Counted from the first letter of the stretch, positions 25,295 to 34,381 are shown. The stretch is DNA of 64,000 nt from Bryobacterales bacterium (GCA_016716385.1 JADJWL010000025.1:186001-250000); one strand, 5' to 3'. Notes: generated from the sequence alone by a model not told the origin. Numbers and translations are program-made.

Positions 25295-26448
25295 CGGACC
25301 AGCGTCCGGTCGATCGACCGCAGGTTTGGCGTCCCGGCCAGGCCCATGTTCAGTGCCAGTTCCGTCTTCAATAGATGCAGCACCCGCTCCACGCCGCGCC
25401 CGCTGAACGCCGTCAATCCGTAAAGGTACGGGCGCGCAATCAGCACCGCGGAAGCGCCCAGCGCCAGAGCTTTAAGAATGTCGGTCCCGCGGCGGAAGCC
25501 GCCGTCGACCAGTACGGGAATGCGTCCCGCCGCCGCTTCCACGCATTCCGGCAGCGCTTCTATCGTCCCACCGATGTGATCCATCTGCCGCGCGCCGTGG
25601 TTCGACACGACGATGCCGGCCGCGCCCGACTCGACCGCGCGTTGCGTATCTTCCGCGGTCATCAATCCTTTAAGGATTACCGGAAGTTTGGTCAGGGAGA
25701 CCAGTTCCTTCATCGTGTCCCACGTGGGCGTGGGGAACGGCCGCTCGGGGTACACACCCGTGCGCTCCGGATTGCGCGACTTGGGCAACCGCCCCTGCGC
25801 GTCTCGCGCCGGAATCCCGACCTCGCACCAACGGCGCTCGAACTTGTTGTGGATGTTCCGCTCGCGGTGCGAGACGTACATGATGTCCGTCGTGAAACAG
25901 ATGCCGCTGCAGCCCTGCGACTCGAGTTCTTTCACGAACGTGCGCATCGTCTGCGTGTTGCGCATCTGCCCGCCGGTGGTGACCTGAAACCAGGCCGGAC
26001 CCTGGCCAGCCTCAAGCGTCTTCTGGATGCCGCCGTTGGTGATATGCAGTGCCTTCGCGTTGGCGGCCGCCTTCGCCACGACGTTCTCGCCGTCGGCATG
26101 GAAGCAGTTCTTACCACCGGCCGGCGCGACGATGATCGGATAGTCCAGCCTGAGCCCGAACAACTCGCACTTTAGGTCGATCTTGTGCACGTCGACCAGC
26201 GCACGCGGGCGCAGAATCAGGCGCCGGAACGCTTCGCGATTGTCCCGCAGCGAAGCTTCGTCTTCCGAGCCGCCTTCGAGATAGTCCCAGGCGATCGGGT
26301 CGAGCTTGGCTTTCGCCAGGGGCATGAAGTCGAAGATGTTCGCCGGTTCCAGGAGCGGATCGTCGTCCTCCTGCGCCCACAGGAAGGGAGCGGCTCCGAA
26401 CATGCCGGCCAATTGCCGGAAGGCGGCTCTGCGGCTGACTCGCACCAT
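25282..26448 (-). CDS. FMN-dependent alpha-hydroxy-acid oxidase with Tat-like leader
   Basis: A 388-residue member of the lactate/glycolate oxidase family. SNHGARQMDH is the FMN/substrate signature with catalytic His and Arg; DYPIIVAPAGGKNCFHADGE, ITNGGIQKT, PVILKGLMTAEDT and VLVDGGFRRGTDILKALALG are the expected barrel parts. Unusually, the start MVRVSRRAAFRQLAGMFGAAP ends in a hydrophobic stretch and reads like a Tat signal, so the enzyme may be exported with its FMN. Neighbours are a PQQ dehydrogenase and a tetraheme cytochrome, which supports a respiratory role instead of an oxygen-dependent one. The substrate is unknown. Confidence 0.82.
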   Translation of the reverse strand: MVRVSRRAAFRQLAGMFGAAPFLWAQEDDDPLLEPANIFDFMPLAKAKLDPIAWDYLEGGSEDEASLRDNREAFRRLILRPRALVDVHKIDLKCELFGLRLDYPIIVAPAGGKNCFHADGENVVAKAAANAKALHITNGGIQKTLEAGQGPAWFQVTTGGQMRNTQTMRTFVKELESQGCSGICFTTDIMYVSHRERNIHNKFERRWCEVGIPARDAQGRLPKSRNPERTGVYPERPFPTPTWDTMKELVSLTKLPVILKGLMTAEDTQRAVESGAAGIVVSNHGARQMDHIGGTIEALPECVEAAAGRIPVLVDGGFRRGTDILKALALGASAVLIARPYLYGLTAFSGRGVERVLHLLKTELALNMGLAGTPNLRSIDRTLVRWRA

Positions 26449-26461
26449 GCCGGGAATTCTA

Positions 26462-28036
26462 TCACTGCGCTTCGTGCAGTCCGAAGACCACCACGTTCGA
26501 CCCGGCCGTGATAGCGATGTGCTGCTTGCCATCGACCAGGAACGTCGAGGCCGACGCCGTGATCTGCTGCCCGGTGTTGAAGTACCACAGCGGCTTGCCC
26601 GTCTTGGCGTCGAGCGCCGTCAGGAAGCCCTGATCGTCGCCCACGAATACGAGTCCGCCGGCTGTCGAGAGCACGCCGGCGCCGTACCGCCGCGAGCCGA
26701 TCTGCTCATACTCCCACACGAGCTTGCCTGTCTGCAGGTCGAGCGCCCGCACGTACATCTGCCAGGGATCGGCGGGGCTTTCGATGTAACCGGTCGCCAT
26801 GAAGGGTACGCCGCCCGGCTTCCAGGTGTCGCGCGCCTTGTAGCTGATGCCGCAGCCCTCCTGAGCGACGAAGTAGAACAGGTTCGTCTCGTGGCTGTAA
26901 GCAGGCGACATCCAATTGGTGGCGCCGGCGGTCGCCGGACACACTTTGTTGCCCGTCAGGGTCGGCTCCACGCCCGGCACGCGAATCGGCCGGCCCGTCT
27001 CGGTGAGCCCGGTGGCCCAGTTCAACTTGTTGATGAACGGAGTGCCGTGCAGAAACTCGCCGGTGACCCGGTCCAACACGTAGTAGAAGCCGTTGCGGTT
27101 GGCCTGGACCAGAAGCTTGCGCATCTTGCCGTTGAACGGCGCATCCACCAGGATCGGGATCTCGACCGCGTCCCAGTCATGCAAGTCATGGGGCGTGAAC
27201 TGGAAATACCACTTCAGCTTCCCGGTGTCGGCATCGAGCGCGACCATGCACTCGGTGTAGAGATTGTCGCCCTTGCGCACGTCGCCGTCGAAGTCCGGCG
27301 CGGGATTCCCGATGCCCCAGTAGAGCAGGTTTAGTTCGGGGTCGTAGCTGCCGGTGAGCCAGGTGTCGCCGCCCGCGGTTTTCCACGAGTCCCCCGCCCA
27401 GGTTTCATTGCCCGGTTCGCCGGGCTCCGGGATTGCCTTCCAGCGCCAGAGCCGCTCACCGGTTTCCGCGTCGTAGGCGTCCAGGAACCCGTTCAATCCG
27501 TGGTCGCCAGGAGCGATCCCGATGATGACTTTGCCGTTGATGGCGAGCGGCGCGAGCGGACTCCAGTAGCCATCTTCGGCCTCGGCAAGCTTCGCCTCCC
27601 AGACGAGATTGCCGCTGCGTGCGTCGAGGGCGATCAGCATCGCGTCGGGCGTTCCCATGTAGACCTTGTTGCCGTAAACGGCCACGCCGCGGTTCGGGCC
27701 GCGCCGGATCGACTGCCGGTGATATTCCCAGATGACGCGGCCCGTGCGCGCGTCATACGCGTACACCTCGTTCGGCTGCGACACATACATCACGCCGTCG
27801 ACAACGATCGGCACGCTCTCCAGGCGCGTCGCGCCACGGATGTGGTGCATCCACTTGGGCACAAGATGCTTCACGTTGCCCGTATGCACCTGCTTGAGCG
27901 GGCTGTGCCGCTTGGAATCATAGGTGCCGGAATAGTGCAGCCAGTCCTTAGGCGGCGGGTTGAGCAATTGCTCATACGTCACCTGAGCCCCGCCTACGCT
28001 GGCGGCGGCCAAAATCAGTGCCAGAGTCTTTGTCAT
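26462..28036 (-). CDS. PQQ-dependent dehydrogenase (secreted)
   Basis: A 524-residue propeller-type quinoprotein with signal peptide MTKTLALILAAASVGG. Typical parts are WLHYSGTYDSKRHSPLKQV, the tryptophan-docking repeats such as YAYDARTGRVIWEYHRQ and LDAKTGKPLWYFNTGQ, and WGIGNPAPDFDGD, which resembles the PQQ/metal-site segment of methanol and alcohol dehydrogenases. No vicinal CC is seen. ATG 28036 overlaps the stop of the di-cytochrome gene (ATGA), so the two are co-translated and the cytochrome is its probable electron acceptor. Confidence 0.88.
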   Translation of the reverse strand: MTKTLALILAAASVGGAQVTYEQLLNPPPKDWLHYSGTYDSKRHSPLKQVHTGNVKHLVPKWMHHIRGATRLESVPIVVDGVMYVSQPNEVYAYDARTGRVIWEYHRQSIRRGPNRGVAVYGNKVYMGTPDAMLIALDARSGNLVWEAKLAEAEDGYWSPLAPLAINGKVIIGIAPGDHGLNGFLDAYDAETGERLWRWKAIPEPGEPGNETWAGDSWKTAGGDTWLTGSYDPELNLLYWGIGNPAPDFDGDVRKGDNLYTECMVALDADTGKLKWYFQFTPHDLHDWDAVEIPILVDAPFNGKMRKLLVQANRNGFYYVLDRVTGEFLHGTPFINKLNWATGLTETGRPIRVPGVEPTLTGNKVCPATAGATNWMSPAYSHETNLFYFVAQEGCGISYKARDTWKPGGVPFMATGYIESPADPWQMYVRALDLQTGKLVWEYEQIGSRRYGAGVLSTAGGLVFVGDDQGFLTALDAKTGKPLWYFNTGQQITASASTFLVDGKQHIAITAGSNVVVFGLHEAQ

Positions 28037-29514
28037 CGCAATGTGTCCGGATTGGCGGCTTGCGCCCGGCGGGAGCGGGCCTGCCGGCTCAGATACGCCA
28101 GTAAGTCCTGCATCTCGTCGGCTGAAAGTTTTTTGTCCCAACCACGCGGCATGAGCGACTTGTCCCGATAGTCAACACGGACGCCCTCGCGCGTCAGCAT
28201 GTGCAGTTTGTTGTCGAAGCCGAGTACCTGGAGCGAGAAGTTGTTCTCATTCCGGATCAGGCCTTCGATTCTCTGACCGCTGGCCAGCGTGATCGTTGCC
28301 GGCTGGTAGCCGCGCGGGATGTGGGGCGGTTCCTCGACCAGCGCCTCGCGGATCTGCGCCAGGCGCCGCGACCCGCCGACGTCGGAAAGGTCCGGGCCCA
28401 GCACACCGCCGCGCCCGTCAACCATGTGGCACTTCGCGCAGCCTGCCTGCGTTTCGAAGATGCGGCGTCCGTTGGCCGCATCGCCCGCGACGAAGTCATC
28501 GAACGCGGTCGCGCGCAGGCTGCGGATGTACGCCACGATGCGCCAGACGTCCCCATCCGGCAGTTTCGTCCCCGGCATCATCGTGCCGGAGATGCCGTGC
28601 CGCACGGCCTCATACAGCGATTCATCGGTATTCCGCAGGAAGCGCCGCGTGCCCGCCATCGCGGGAGCCCTGTCGCCCACCGCGCCATCGACGCCGTGGC
28701 ACATCGTGCAGTTCCGGTTGAACAGGTTGCGCCCGTCTGCCACCACCTGCGGCGTGCGCTCAAGCGGGTTGCCGCCCTGCTGCGCGGCGCCCGCCCCTGC
28801 CGGCGGCTTATTGACGAAGGTCACGGGACCGAATGCGGTGGGCGTGTGGAAAGATGGCTTCGGCGTCGGGATCGGCGACCAAGAGCTGTACTGCGGATTC
28901 GTCTTGCCGCCAAGCCGGTTCAGGTTGAGCTTCCAGACGTCTCCGTCCCTGGGCGGCACGTTGGCCGCATCGCGAGCGAAGTTGCGCAACGGCACCTTCA
29001 TCTCGACGACCCACTCGGTGTCGTCGGGCGACTCGTCTTTCTTGGGCAGACCGTGGAACGTCGTCCGGTACTCGACGCCGTCCGGCTCCCACGTCGGCGG
29101 ACCGGTCCACCAGTCCACGCGTGCGCGGTTCAGCATCGCGCCGATGGCGTTGATCTCGAACGTGTAGTAGTTCGTGACCTTGTTCGGGTTGGGCGCAATG
29201 AAGATCTCGACGCAGTCGTCGCGCGAGACCGGGCCGTGGCGCTGGGTCACGTAGGCGGAGATGTGTTTGTCGTGGACGAGGTAGCCGACGTAAAGGTTTT
29301 CGTCGTCCCACAACATCTTGACGGTAGTGGGCTCTTTCTCGCCCTGGGTCCACCATGTGAAATTGAAGGGGCTGACGGGCTCGGCCTGGCGCCAAATAGG
29401 TTCGTCGAGGCGTGCGTCGATGGTGATGGGCGACGTCGCACGGCGGATTTCATAAGAGACCGGAGCCTGCCCCACCAACGGCGCGGCCACCAGAAGAAAC
29501 AGCAGTGTCCGCAT
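28033..29514 (-). CDS. Secreted CBM9-like plus di-heme cytochrome c protein
   Basis: A 493-residue protein with signal peptide MRTLLFLLVAAPLVGQ. Residues of about 25-240 match the DOMON/CBM9-like beta-sandwich (ITIDARLDEPIWRQAE, WDDENLYVGYLVHDKHI). Two c-type heme sites follow: NCTMCHG, with GTMMPGTKLPDG providing a candidate Met ligand, and GCAKCHMVDGRGGVLGPDLS, which is of the Pirellula/Verrucomicrobium-type heme domain (TIGR02603-like). It heads the PQQ dehydrogenase, FMN oxidase and tetraheme cytochrome genes. It likely accepts electrons from the dehydrogenase, with a possible carbohydrate- or polymer-binding function for the CBM9-like part. Confidence 0.8.
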   Translation of the reverse strand: MRTLLFLLVAAPLVGQAPVSYEIRRATSPITIDARLDEPIWRQAEPVSPFNFTWWTQGEKEPTTVKMLWDDENLYVGYLVHDKHISAYVTQRHGPVSRDDCVEIFIAPNPNKVTNYYTFEINAIGAMLNRARVDWWTGPPTWEPDGVEYRTTFHGLPKKDESPDDTEWVVEMKVPLRNFARDAANVPPRDGDVWKLNLNRLGGKTNPQYSSWSPIPTPKPSFHTPTAFGPVTFVNKPPAGAGAAQQGGNPLERTPQVVADGRNLFNRNCTMCHGVDGAVGDRAPAMAGTRRFLRNTDESLYEAVRHGISGTMMPGTKLPDGDVWRIVAYIRSLRATAFDDFVAGDAANGRRIFETQAGCAKCHMVDGRGGVLGPDLSDVGGSRRLAQIREALVEEPPHIPRGYQPATITLASGQRIEGLIRNENNFSLQVLGFDNKLHMLTREGVRVDYRDKSLMPRGWDKKLSADEMQDLLAYLSRQARSRRAQAANPDTLR

Positions 29515-29600
29515 TGCGCACCATTGTAAAGCATGGAATGCCACGCCGCGAAGCTGTCTTTGCGTCGTCGCGCGACCATGGTACGCTCTACGCTTTAGCT

Positions 29601-30374
29601 ATGAATCTAGGAATTCAAGGACGCGTCGCGCTCGTCGCCGCCGCCAGTCAGGGTTTGGGGAAAGCTTCCGCCGCGGCTTTGGCCGCCGAGGGCGTCAAAG
29701 TCGCCATCCTCAGCCGCCGCGAGGACGCCGTTCAATCGGCTGCCAAAGAGATCGGCGCCGCGCTGGCCCTGCGGTGCGACCTGAGCCGTGCCGAAGACAT
29801 CGCCTCCACCGTGGAACGGATCCGCGCCGAACTCGGACCCATCTCCATCCTCGTCAATAACTGCGGCGGACCTCCGGCTGGACGCTTCGACACCATCTCC
29901 GAAGAGCAGTGGTACAGCTCATTCGAACAGGTGTTTCTCTCCGCCCTGCGGCTCACCCGCGCCGTCATCCCGGACATGAAGCAGGCCCAGTGGGGCCGCA
30001 TCATCAACGTGGTCTCGATCTCGGTGGAGCAGCCAATCGCCGGTCTCATCATCTCAAACGCGTTCCGTCCCGCACTCGCCGGATGGGCCAAGACGCTCGC
30101 CGGCGAACTGGCCCCGCACAACATTCTCGTGAACTCCGTCTCGCCCGGACGCATTCTCACGGCGCGCACCAACGAACTCGATCGCGCGATGGCCGAGCAG
30201 TCCGGCCAGCCGATCGAAAAGATCCGCGCCGACCGCAGCGTCACAATTCCGCTGAAGCGTTACGGCATGCCGGAAGAGTTCGGCTCCGTTGTGGCGTTTC
30301 TGGCGTCCGAGCGCGCTGCCTACCTCACTGGTTCGGTCCTGCGCGTCGATGGAGGGGCGGTCTCGGCGATATGA
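29601..30374 (+). CDS. Short-chain dehydrogenase/reductase with altered catalytic site
   Basis: A 257-residue Rossmann-fold SDR. The nucleotide site is AAASQGLGKASAAA, followed by LVNNCGGPP and the late PG segment NSVSPGRILTART. The usual catalytic YxxxK is not present: at its place the protein reads ISNAFRPALAGWAK, so Tyr becomes Ser and Lys becomes Arg. Some SDR branches have this pattern, so it may be a non-classical reductase. ATG 29601; its stop overlaps the next start (ATGA). Confidence 0.8.
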   Translation: MNLGIQGRVALVAAASQGLGKASAAALAAEGVKVAILSRREDAVQSAAKEIGAALALRCDLSRAEDIASTVERIRAELGPISILVNNCGGPPAGRFDTISEEQWYSSFEQVFLSALRLTRAVIPDMKQAQWGRIINVVSISVEQPIAGLIISNAFRPALAGWAKTLAGELAPHNILVNSVSPGRILTARTNELDRAMAEQSGQPIEKIRADRSVTIPLKRYGMPEEFGSVVAFLASERAAYLTGSVLRVDGGAVSAI

Positions 30375-31222
30375 AGCTTCTCACGTTCCGCCACCATGGA
30401 GAAGAGCACGCGGGCGTCGTCGTGGACCGCGGCGTGGTCCCGGTGACCGAGATCAATTCGCGCCGCGGCACGCGCGTCCCGGACAATCTGCTCGCCATCA
30501 TCGGCGAGGGCGTCGAGGCCATCGATGCGGCCGACATCGAGCCTTTGCCCTGGACCGAGGTTGAGCCCCGTCTACCGTACGCGGTCCCGCCCAAGATCTG
30601 GTGCATCGGGCTGAATTACCACTCCCACGCGGTCGACATCAACGCCGTCCAACCGGAGGAGCCGGGCAGCTTCATGAAGCCGGCATCCTGCCTGTTCCAG
30701 CCCGGAGGCGCCATCGTGCTGCCGCCGCCCGATCTCACCGATGATGTCGACGCCGAGGGCGAACTGGGCGTCATCATCGGGACTTCCTGCCGCTACGTGC
30801 CCGCCGAACACGTCCGCGACGTGATCTTCGGCTATACCACCACGCTCGATTTGACCGCTCTCGACGTGCTGAGCCGCAACCCGCGCTACCTCACGCGCTC
30901 CAAGAGCTTCGACACCTTCTTCAGCTTCGGTCCCGTCATCGTCACCGCCGACGAGGTCGAGGATGTCGATGGACTCGAAGTGATCACCGAGCACAATGGC
31001 GCCGTCTGTTCGCGCGACTTCGTCCGCAACATGCGGACCCGACCGCTCGAACTCGTTCGCTTCCACAGCGATTGCATGACGCTGCACCCCGGCGACCTCA
31101 TCTCGACGGGCTGTCCCAAAGGCGCGCGCATCAAGCCGGGCGACCGCGTCCGCGCGCAGATTCCCGGCGTCGGCGCGCTGGATGCGTCGGTCACCCAGGG
31201 CGAACGCATCCCGGTCTGGTAA
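30371..31222 (+). CDS. Fumarylacetoacetate hydrolase family protein
   Basis: A 283-residue FAH-superfamily enzyme, acting as hydrolase, isomerase or decarboxylase on 2-oxo acids. GLNYHSHA, AEGELGVIIG (the acidic metal site) and the strand FGYTTTLDLTALD are the hallmarks, with the last domain LHPGDLISTGCPKGARIKPGD. It is co-translated with the SDR upstream, a pairing common in catabolic pathways of sugars or aromatics. The exact substrate is unknown. Confidence 0.85.
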   Translation: MKLLTFRHHGEEHAGVVVDRGVVPVTEINSRRGTRVPDNLLAIIGEGVEAIDAADIEPLPWTEVEPRLPYAVPPKIWCIGLNYHSHAVDINAVQPEEPGSFMKPASCLFQPGGAIVLPPPDLTDDVDAEGELGVIIGTSCRYVPAEHVRDVIFGYTTTLDLTALDVLSRNPRYLTRSKSFDTFFSFGPVIVTADEVEDVDGLEVITEHNGAVCSRDFVRNMRTRPLELVRFHSDCMTLHPGDLISTGCPKGARIKPGDRVRAQIPGVGALDASVTQGERIPVW

Positions 31223-31579
31223 CTACTTCGGCTGGTAGTGAATCGCGAACGGCTTGTTCGTGATGAACACCACGGTCACGTCGGATTCCGCCGACGCACC
31301 GTGCTCCATCGCCGGACCCTCCGGAAACCAGACGAACGTCCCCGGCCCGTAGCTCCCTTCGTGTGTGACCAGCGTGCCTTCGAGCACGTACATGCCATGC
31401 GCGCAGGGGTGCGTATGGCGCGGGTTCAGGATTCCCGCCGGGTAGCGCACAATGCGCACCTGCATGCCGGTATCGGGGTCGGCGAAGAGTTCCTTGCGGA
31501 AGACGGGATCGCCCGTGGGCTCGATCACCCGCTCTTCCCAGGGCATCTGGTTCGTATCGATGACGACGAGATCGGACAC
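31223..31579 (-). CDS. Small cupin protein
   Basis: A 118-residue single-cupin protein. The metal-site motif HTHPCAHGMYVLEG is followed by the second cupin half (PGTFVWFPEGPAMEHGA). It resembles ChrR-type and sugar-acid-binding cupins. It converges directly on the FAH gene, with stops touching. Function unknown. Confidence 0.75.
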   Translation of the reverse strand: MSDLVVIDTNQMPWEERVIEPTGDPVFRKELFADPDTGMQVRIVRYPAGILNPRHTHPCAHGMYVLEGTLVTHEGSYGPGTFVWFPEGPAMEHGASAESDVTVVFITNKPFAIHYQPK

Positions 31580-31625
31580 GCGGTCGAGTCTATCACGGGC
31601 GCGGGATTGCGGCTATGCTGGAGCG

Positions 31626-32330
31626 ATGAAGATTCTCGCGGCGCTCCTCGTGGCAGGCGTTTCCGGATTGTGCGCGGCCGAAGTCCCGCAGTTCCGCGAC
31701 CTGTTCAACGGCCGGGACCTCACCGGCTGGATCAACGTCAATACCGATCCGGACACCTGGAAAGTGCGCGACGGCGTGCTCGTCTGCTCCGGGCAGCCGA
31801 TTGGTGTGATGCGCTCGGACCGGCAGTACGAGAACTTCGTCCTGCAGGTCGAGTGGATGCACATGGAGCCGGGCGGCAACTCCGGCGTCTTCGTCTGGAG
31901 CGACGCCGATCCGAACCCGCGCAACCGCCTGCCGAACGGGGTCGAGGTGCAGATGCTCGAACTCGATTGGGTGAACCGGCACATCCGCGACGGCGTCCAG
32001 CCGCCGCTGGCGTACGTGCACGGCGAGCTTTTCGGGGTCGGGGGAGTGCAGACGGCGCCGGACAATCCCCGCGGCACACGCAGCAAATCGATCGAGAACC
32101 GCTGCAAGCCGCGGGGGGAATGGAACACCTACACGGTCGTCGCGGTGGACGGAGTGATCAAGCTCGCGGTAAACGGGAAGTTCGTGAACGGCGTCAGCCG
32201 TTCGACGCAGAAGAAGGGCTACATCTGCCTAGAGTCCGAGGGCGCGGAGATCCATTTCCGCAACATCCGCATCATGGAACTGCCCCCCGGCGTGACCACC
32301 CCGGAGGAGACGGCGCCGGAATTGCGGTAG
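31626..32330 (+). CDS. Secreted DUF1080 protein
   Basis: A 234-residue protein with signal peptide MKILAALLVAGVSGLCA and a concanavalin-like DUF1080 domain: FRDLFNGRDLTGWINVNTDP, WKVRDGVLVCSG, EWMHMEPGGNSGVFVW and the late GYICLESEGAEIHFRNIRI. DUF1080 members occur with glycoside hydrolases and are thought to bind or cut keto-glycosides. GGAG lies just before ATG 31626. Stands alone here. Confidence 0.85.
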   Translation: MKILAALLVAGVSGLCAAEVPQFRDLFNGRDLTGWINVNTDPDTWKVRDGVLVCSGQPIGVMRSDRQYENFVLQVEWMHMEPGGNSGVFVWSDADPNPRNRLPNGVEVQMLELDWVNRHIRDGVQPPLAYVHGELFGVGGVQTAPDNPRGTRSKSIENRCKPRGEWNTYTVVAVDGVIKLAVNGKFVNGVSRSTQKKGYICLESEGAEIHFRNIRIMELPPGVTTPEETAPELR

Positions 32331-32354
32331 GTCGACTCCGATCAACGTGCTAGA

Positions 32355-32383
32355 TTGCAGGCGCCTGTGTTGAGGTGTATACA
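32355..32383 (+). promoter_or_regulatory. Sigma70-like promoter for the antitoxin-toxin pair
   Basis: TTGCAG (32355-32360) and TATACA (32378-32383) are separated by exactly 17 bases. The expected start falls only about 6 bases before the ATG at 32396, so the mRNA would be almost leaderless. Confidence 0.55.
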
Positions 32384-32395
32384 ATTGGACAGGCT

Positions 32396-32656
32396 ATGAT
32401 GGAGACTCTTTCGATTCGATTGGATGCGGAAACGAAGAAGCGCCTGGACCAGCTCGCCGAACGGGCCAACCAATCCAGCTCCCTTTTAGCGGCAGAAGCC
32501 ATCGCAGCCTACGTCGATTCCGAGGAGTGGCAGATAGCCGAAATCGAAGCCGGCATTGCCGATTTGGATGCAGGTCGCACGATCAGCCACGAGCGGGTGT
32601 CTGAGTGGCTTCGCTCGTGGGGCAAGCCGGGCGAACTTCCTCCACCCAAGTTGTGA
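32396..32656 (+). CDS. Ribbon-helix-helix antitoxin
   Basis: A 86-residue protein. The N-terminal segment METLSIRLDAETKKRLDQLA is a CopG/RHH DNA-binding strand plus helix. The C-terminal half (EWQIAEIEAGIADLDAGRT, ERVSEWLRSWG) matches the toxin-wrapping part of ParD/RelB-like antitoxins. It overlaps the toxin start as GTGA. A second ATG one codon later is an alternative start. Such antitoxins repress their own promoter. Confidence 0.82.
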   Translation: MMETLSIRLDAETKKRLDQLAERANQSSSLLAAEAIAAYVDSEEWQIAEIEAGIADLDAGRTISHERVSEWLRSWGKPGELPPPKL

Positions 32657-32936
32657 CCGTTCGTTGGTCGGTCCGGGCTGTTGAGCACCTCAATTCGCTC
32701 CGTCAGTATATCGCCAGGGACTCGGAGAGAAACGCATCGTTGGTGACCGAGCGTATTCTGACTGCCGTCAATCTCCTGGACGGCATCCTGGCATCGGACG
32801 CCCCGGGCGAGTCCCCACGACTCGGGAACTTGTGGTTCCCGGCACGCCCTACCTTATACCGTACCGGGTCCACGATCGGCAGGTGGAACTGATTGGCATC
32901 TTTCACGGCCGGCAGAAATGGCCCATGAGCTTGTAG
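32653..32936 (+). pseudogene. ParE/RelE-type toxin, frameshifted
   Basis: Translation from GTG 32653 gives the ParE start TVRWSVRAVEHLNSLRQYIA. After LLDG, near 32781-32784, the frame is lost. One base inserted there restores HPGIGRPGRVPTTRELVVPG and IPYRVHDRQVELIGIFHGRQ, the complete C-terminal half of a RelE/ParE toxin, with stop at 32934-32936 and a total of 94 residues. As read the protein ends at 32892 with an unrelated tail and would be inactive. The antitoxin is intact. Real loss of the toxin is plausible for such genes, and so is a sequence error. Confidence 0.8.
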
Positions 32937-33015
32937 TTGGGCGTCAACGTGCTTCGTTCCTGTCGTCTACCAAAGTACAGGGAAACAAAATGCGAGCCGG
33001 GCCTCCATTGCCCGC

Positions 33016-34381
33016 CTACACCACCCCGCAGGCCGCGCGGACCGCTTCACCCATCTTCTGCTGCAACGTCTCGACGGTCGCCAGGATCGACCGTACCTTG
33101 GCCTTCGCCGCCGCGGGGTCGCGATGAATCGCCGCGACCGTCTCCCAAAGCTGCGCGCCGCTGGTCTCATCCACTTCGAAGAACCAGTCGGCGGAACCGA
33201 AATCGCGGTACATCTGCCCCTTGCAGGTGTCGGTCGGCTGGCGCACGTAGATCGCCGGCGTGCCGTGATGCAGCGCGATCAGCGGCGAGTGGCATTCCAC
33301 GCTGATCACCGCCTGCGCCTGAGCGTAGACGGATGCCGCTTCGTCCGGGGAGCCAGAAGCTGTCGCGCCAGACGACGTTCTTGCGGACCGCCGCCGGCAG
33401 CGGGTCCACCAGCACCTCCTTCGCCATCTCCACCTGGTAGGTCATCTCGGCGCACGCCAGCACCTTGTTCCCGGTGTTCTTCACGTACGCCACGATCATG
33501 TCCCGCAGCTTGGCGTGATCCTTCTGCGTCGTGCGCTTGTTGATCGCGTCCTTGACGTCATCGTCCGGCACGCGCGGGATGTTGCGGATGCGGTAATACG
33601 GCGTGTAGCGGAGGCGCGGAATCACGCAGATGAACTTGCCGGCCTCAAGCCCGTTCGCCTGGAGAAACGCCGACGCCGACGCGTCATCGCGCAACGTCAT
33701 GGCGAGTTGCGCGTCGGGCCCGAATTCGAGAATCGGGGTCTTGACCTGCTGCGACCGCAGGAAGTCCCGCGAGATCGTGTCGCGGCAGAAGAAGAACGCC
33801 GAACGGTCGATGATGTAGCGCAGATCTTCGTTGAGGTGCGTGGGCGGGAGCGACGCGAGCTTGGCCCGGATCTCTTCGAGCGTCCCGCCTTCCGGTTCGC
33901 GCCCTGGGCCGAAACCGGAGACGGGGTCCGTGCTGACGCCCAGCACGCCTACAGGCTTGCCGGTGGTGCGGTGAAACGCCACCGCGTGATGGCTCGCCGG
34001 GAAACCGGAGCCGGAGCCGCTCAGATACAGATCGGCTTCGTCCCAGGCCTTGGCCAGTTCGGGGGTCGAGGGCTTATTCTGCGCGTCGAGGCTGCCTTCG
34101 GCGATCATGAGACGCGGGTAGCCCTTCATGAGCATCTCTCGCGCGCCGTGGCCGAGGTTGCCCGGCCACAGCGTGACCTCCGCCTCCGGGACGTGCTTCG
34201 CAAGGATCGCCAGCGCGCCCGGCGTATGGCCGACGTCGCCGATATTCACCGATTGCCACGAATTGCGCAGCAGAATACGCCGCGGACGCGGCGGCGGCGC
34301 GGGACTCTGGCAGGCGGCGGACAAAACGGCGGCACCCGCCAAAAGCGCGCGGCGCGTGATCGGACGCGTTGGTTCCGGCAT
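33016..34381 (-). CDS. Polysaccharide pyruvyl transferase-like protein with lipoprotein leader, frameshifted
   Basis: The first 340 residues contain the family opening NSWQSVNIGDVGHTPGALAI, then GSGSGFPASHHAVAFHR and FICVIPRLRYTPYYRI. The leader MPEPTRPITRRALLAGAAVL ends in LSAAC, a Tat-like signal with lipobox, unexpected for this usually cytoplasmic family. At the G run 33347-33350 the frame is lost. Removing one base joins FWLPDEAASVYAQAQA to VISVECHSPLIALHHGTPAI and the rest to the stop at 33016, about 454 residues. The later part (ECHSPLIALHHGTPAIYV) is the donor-site region typical of the family. Confidence 0.75.
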
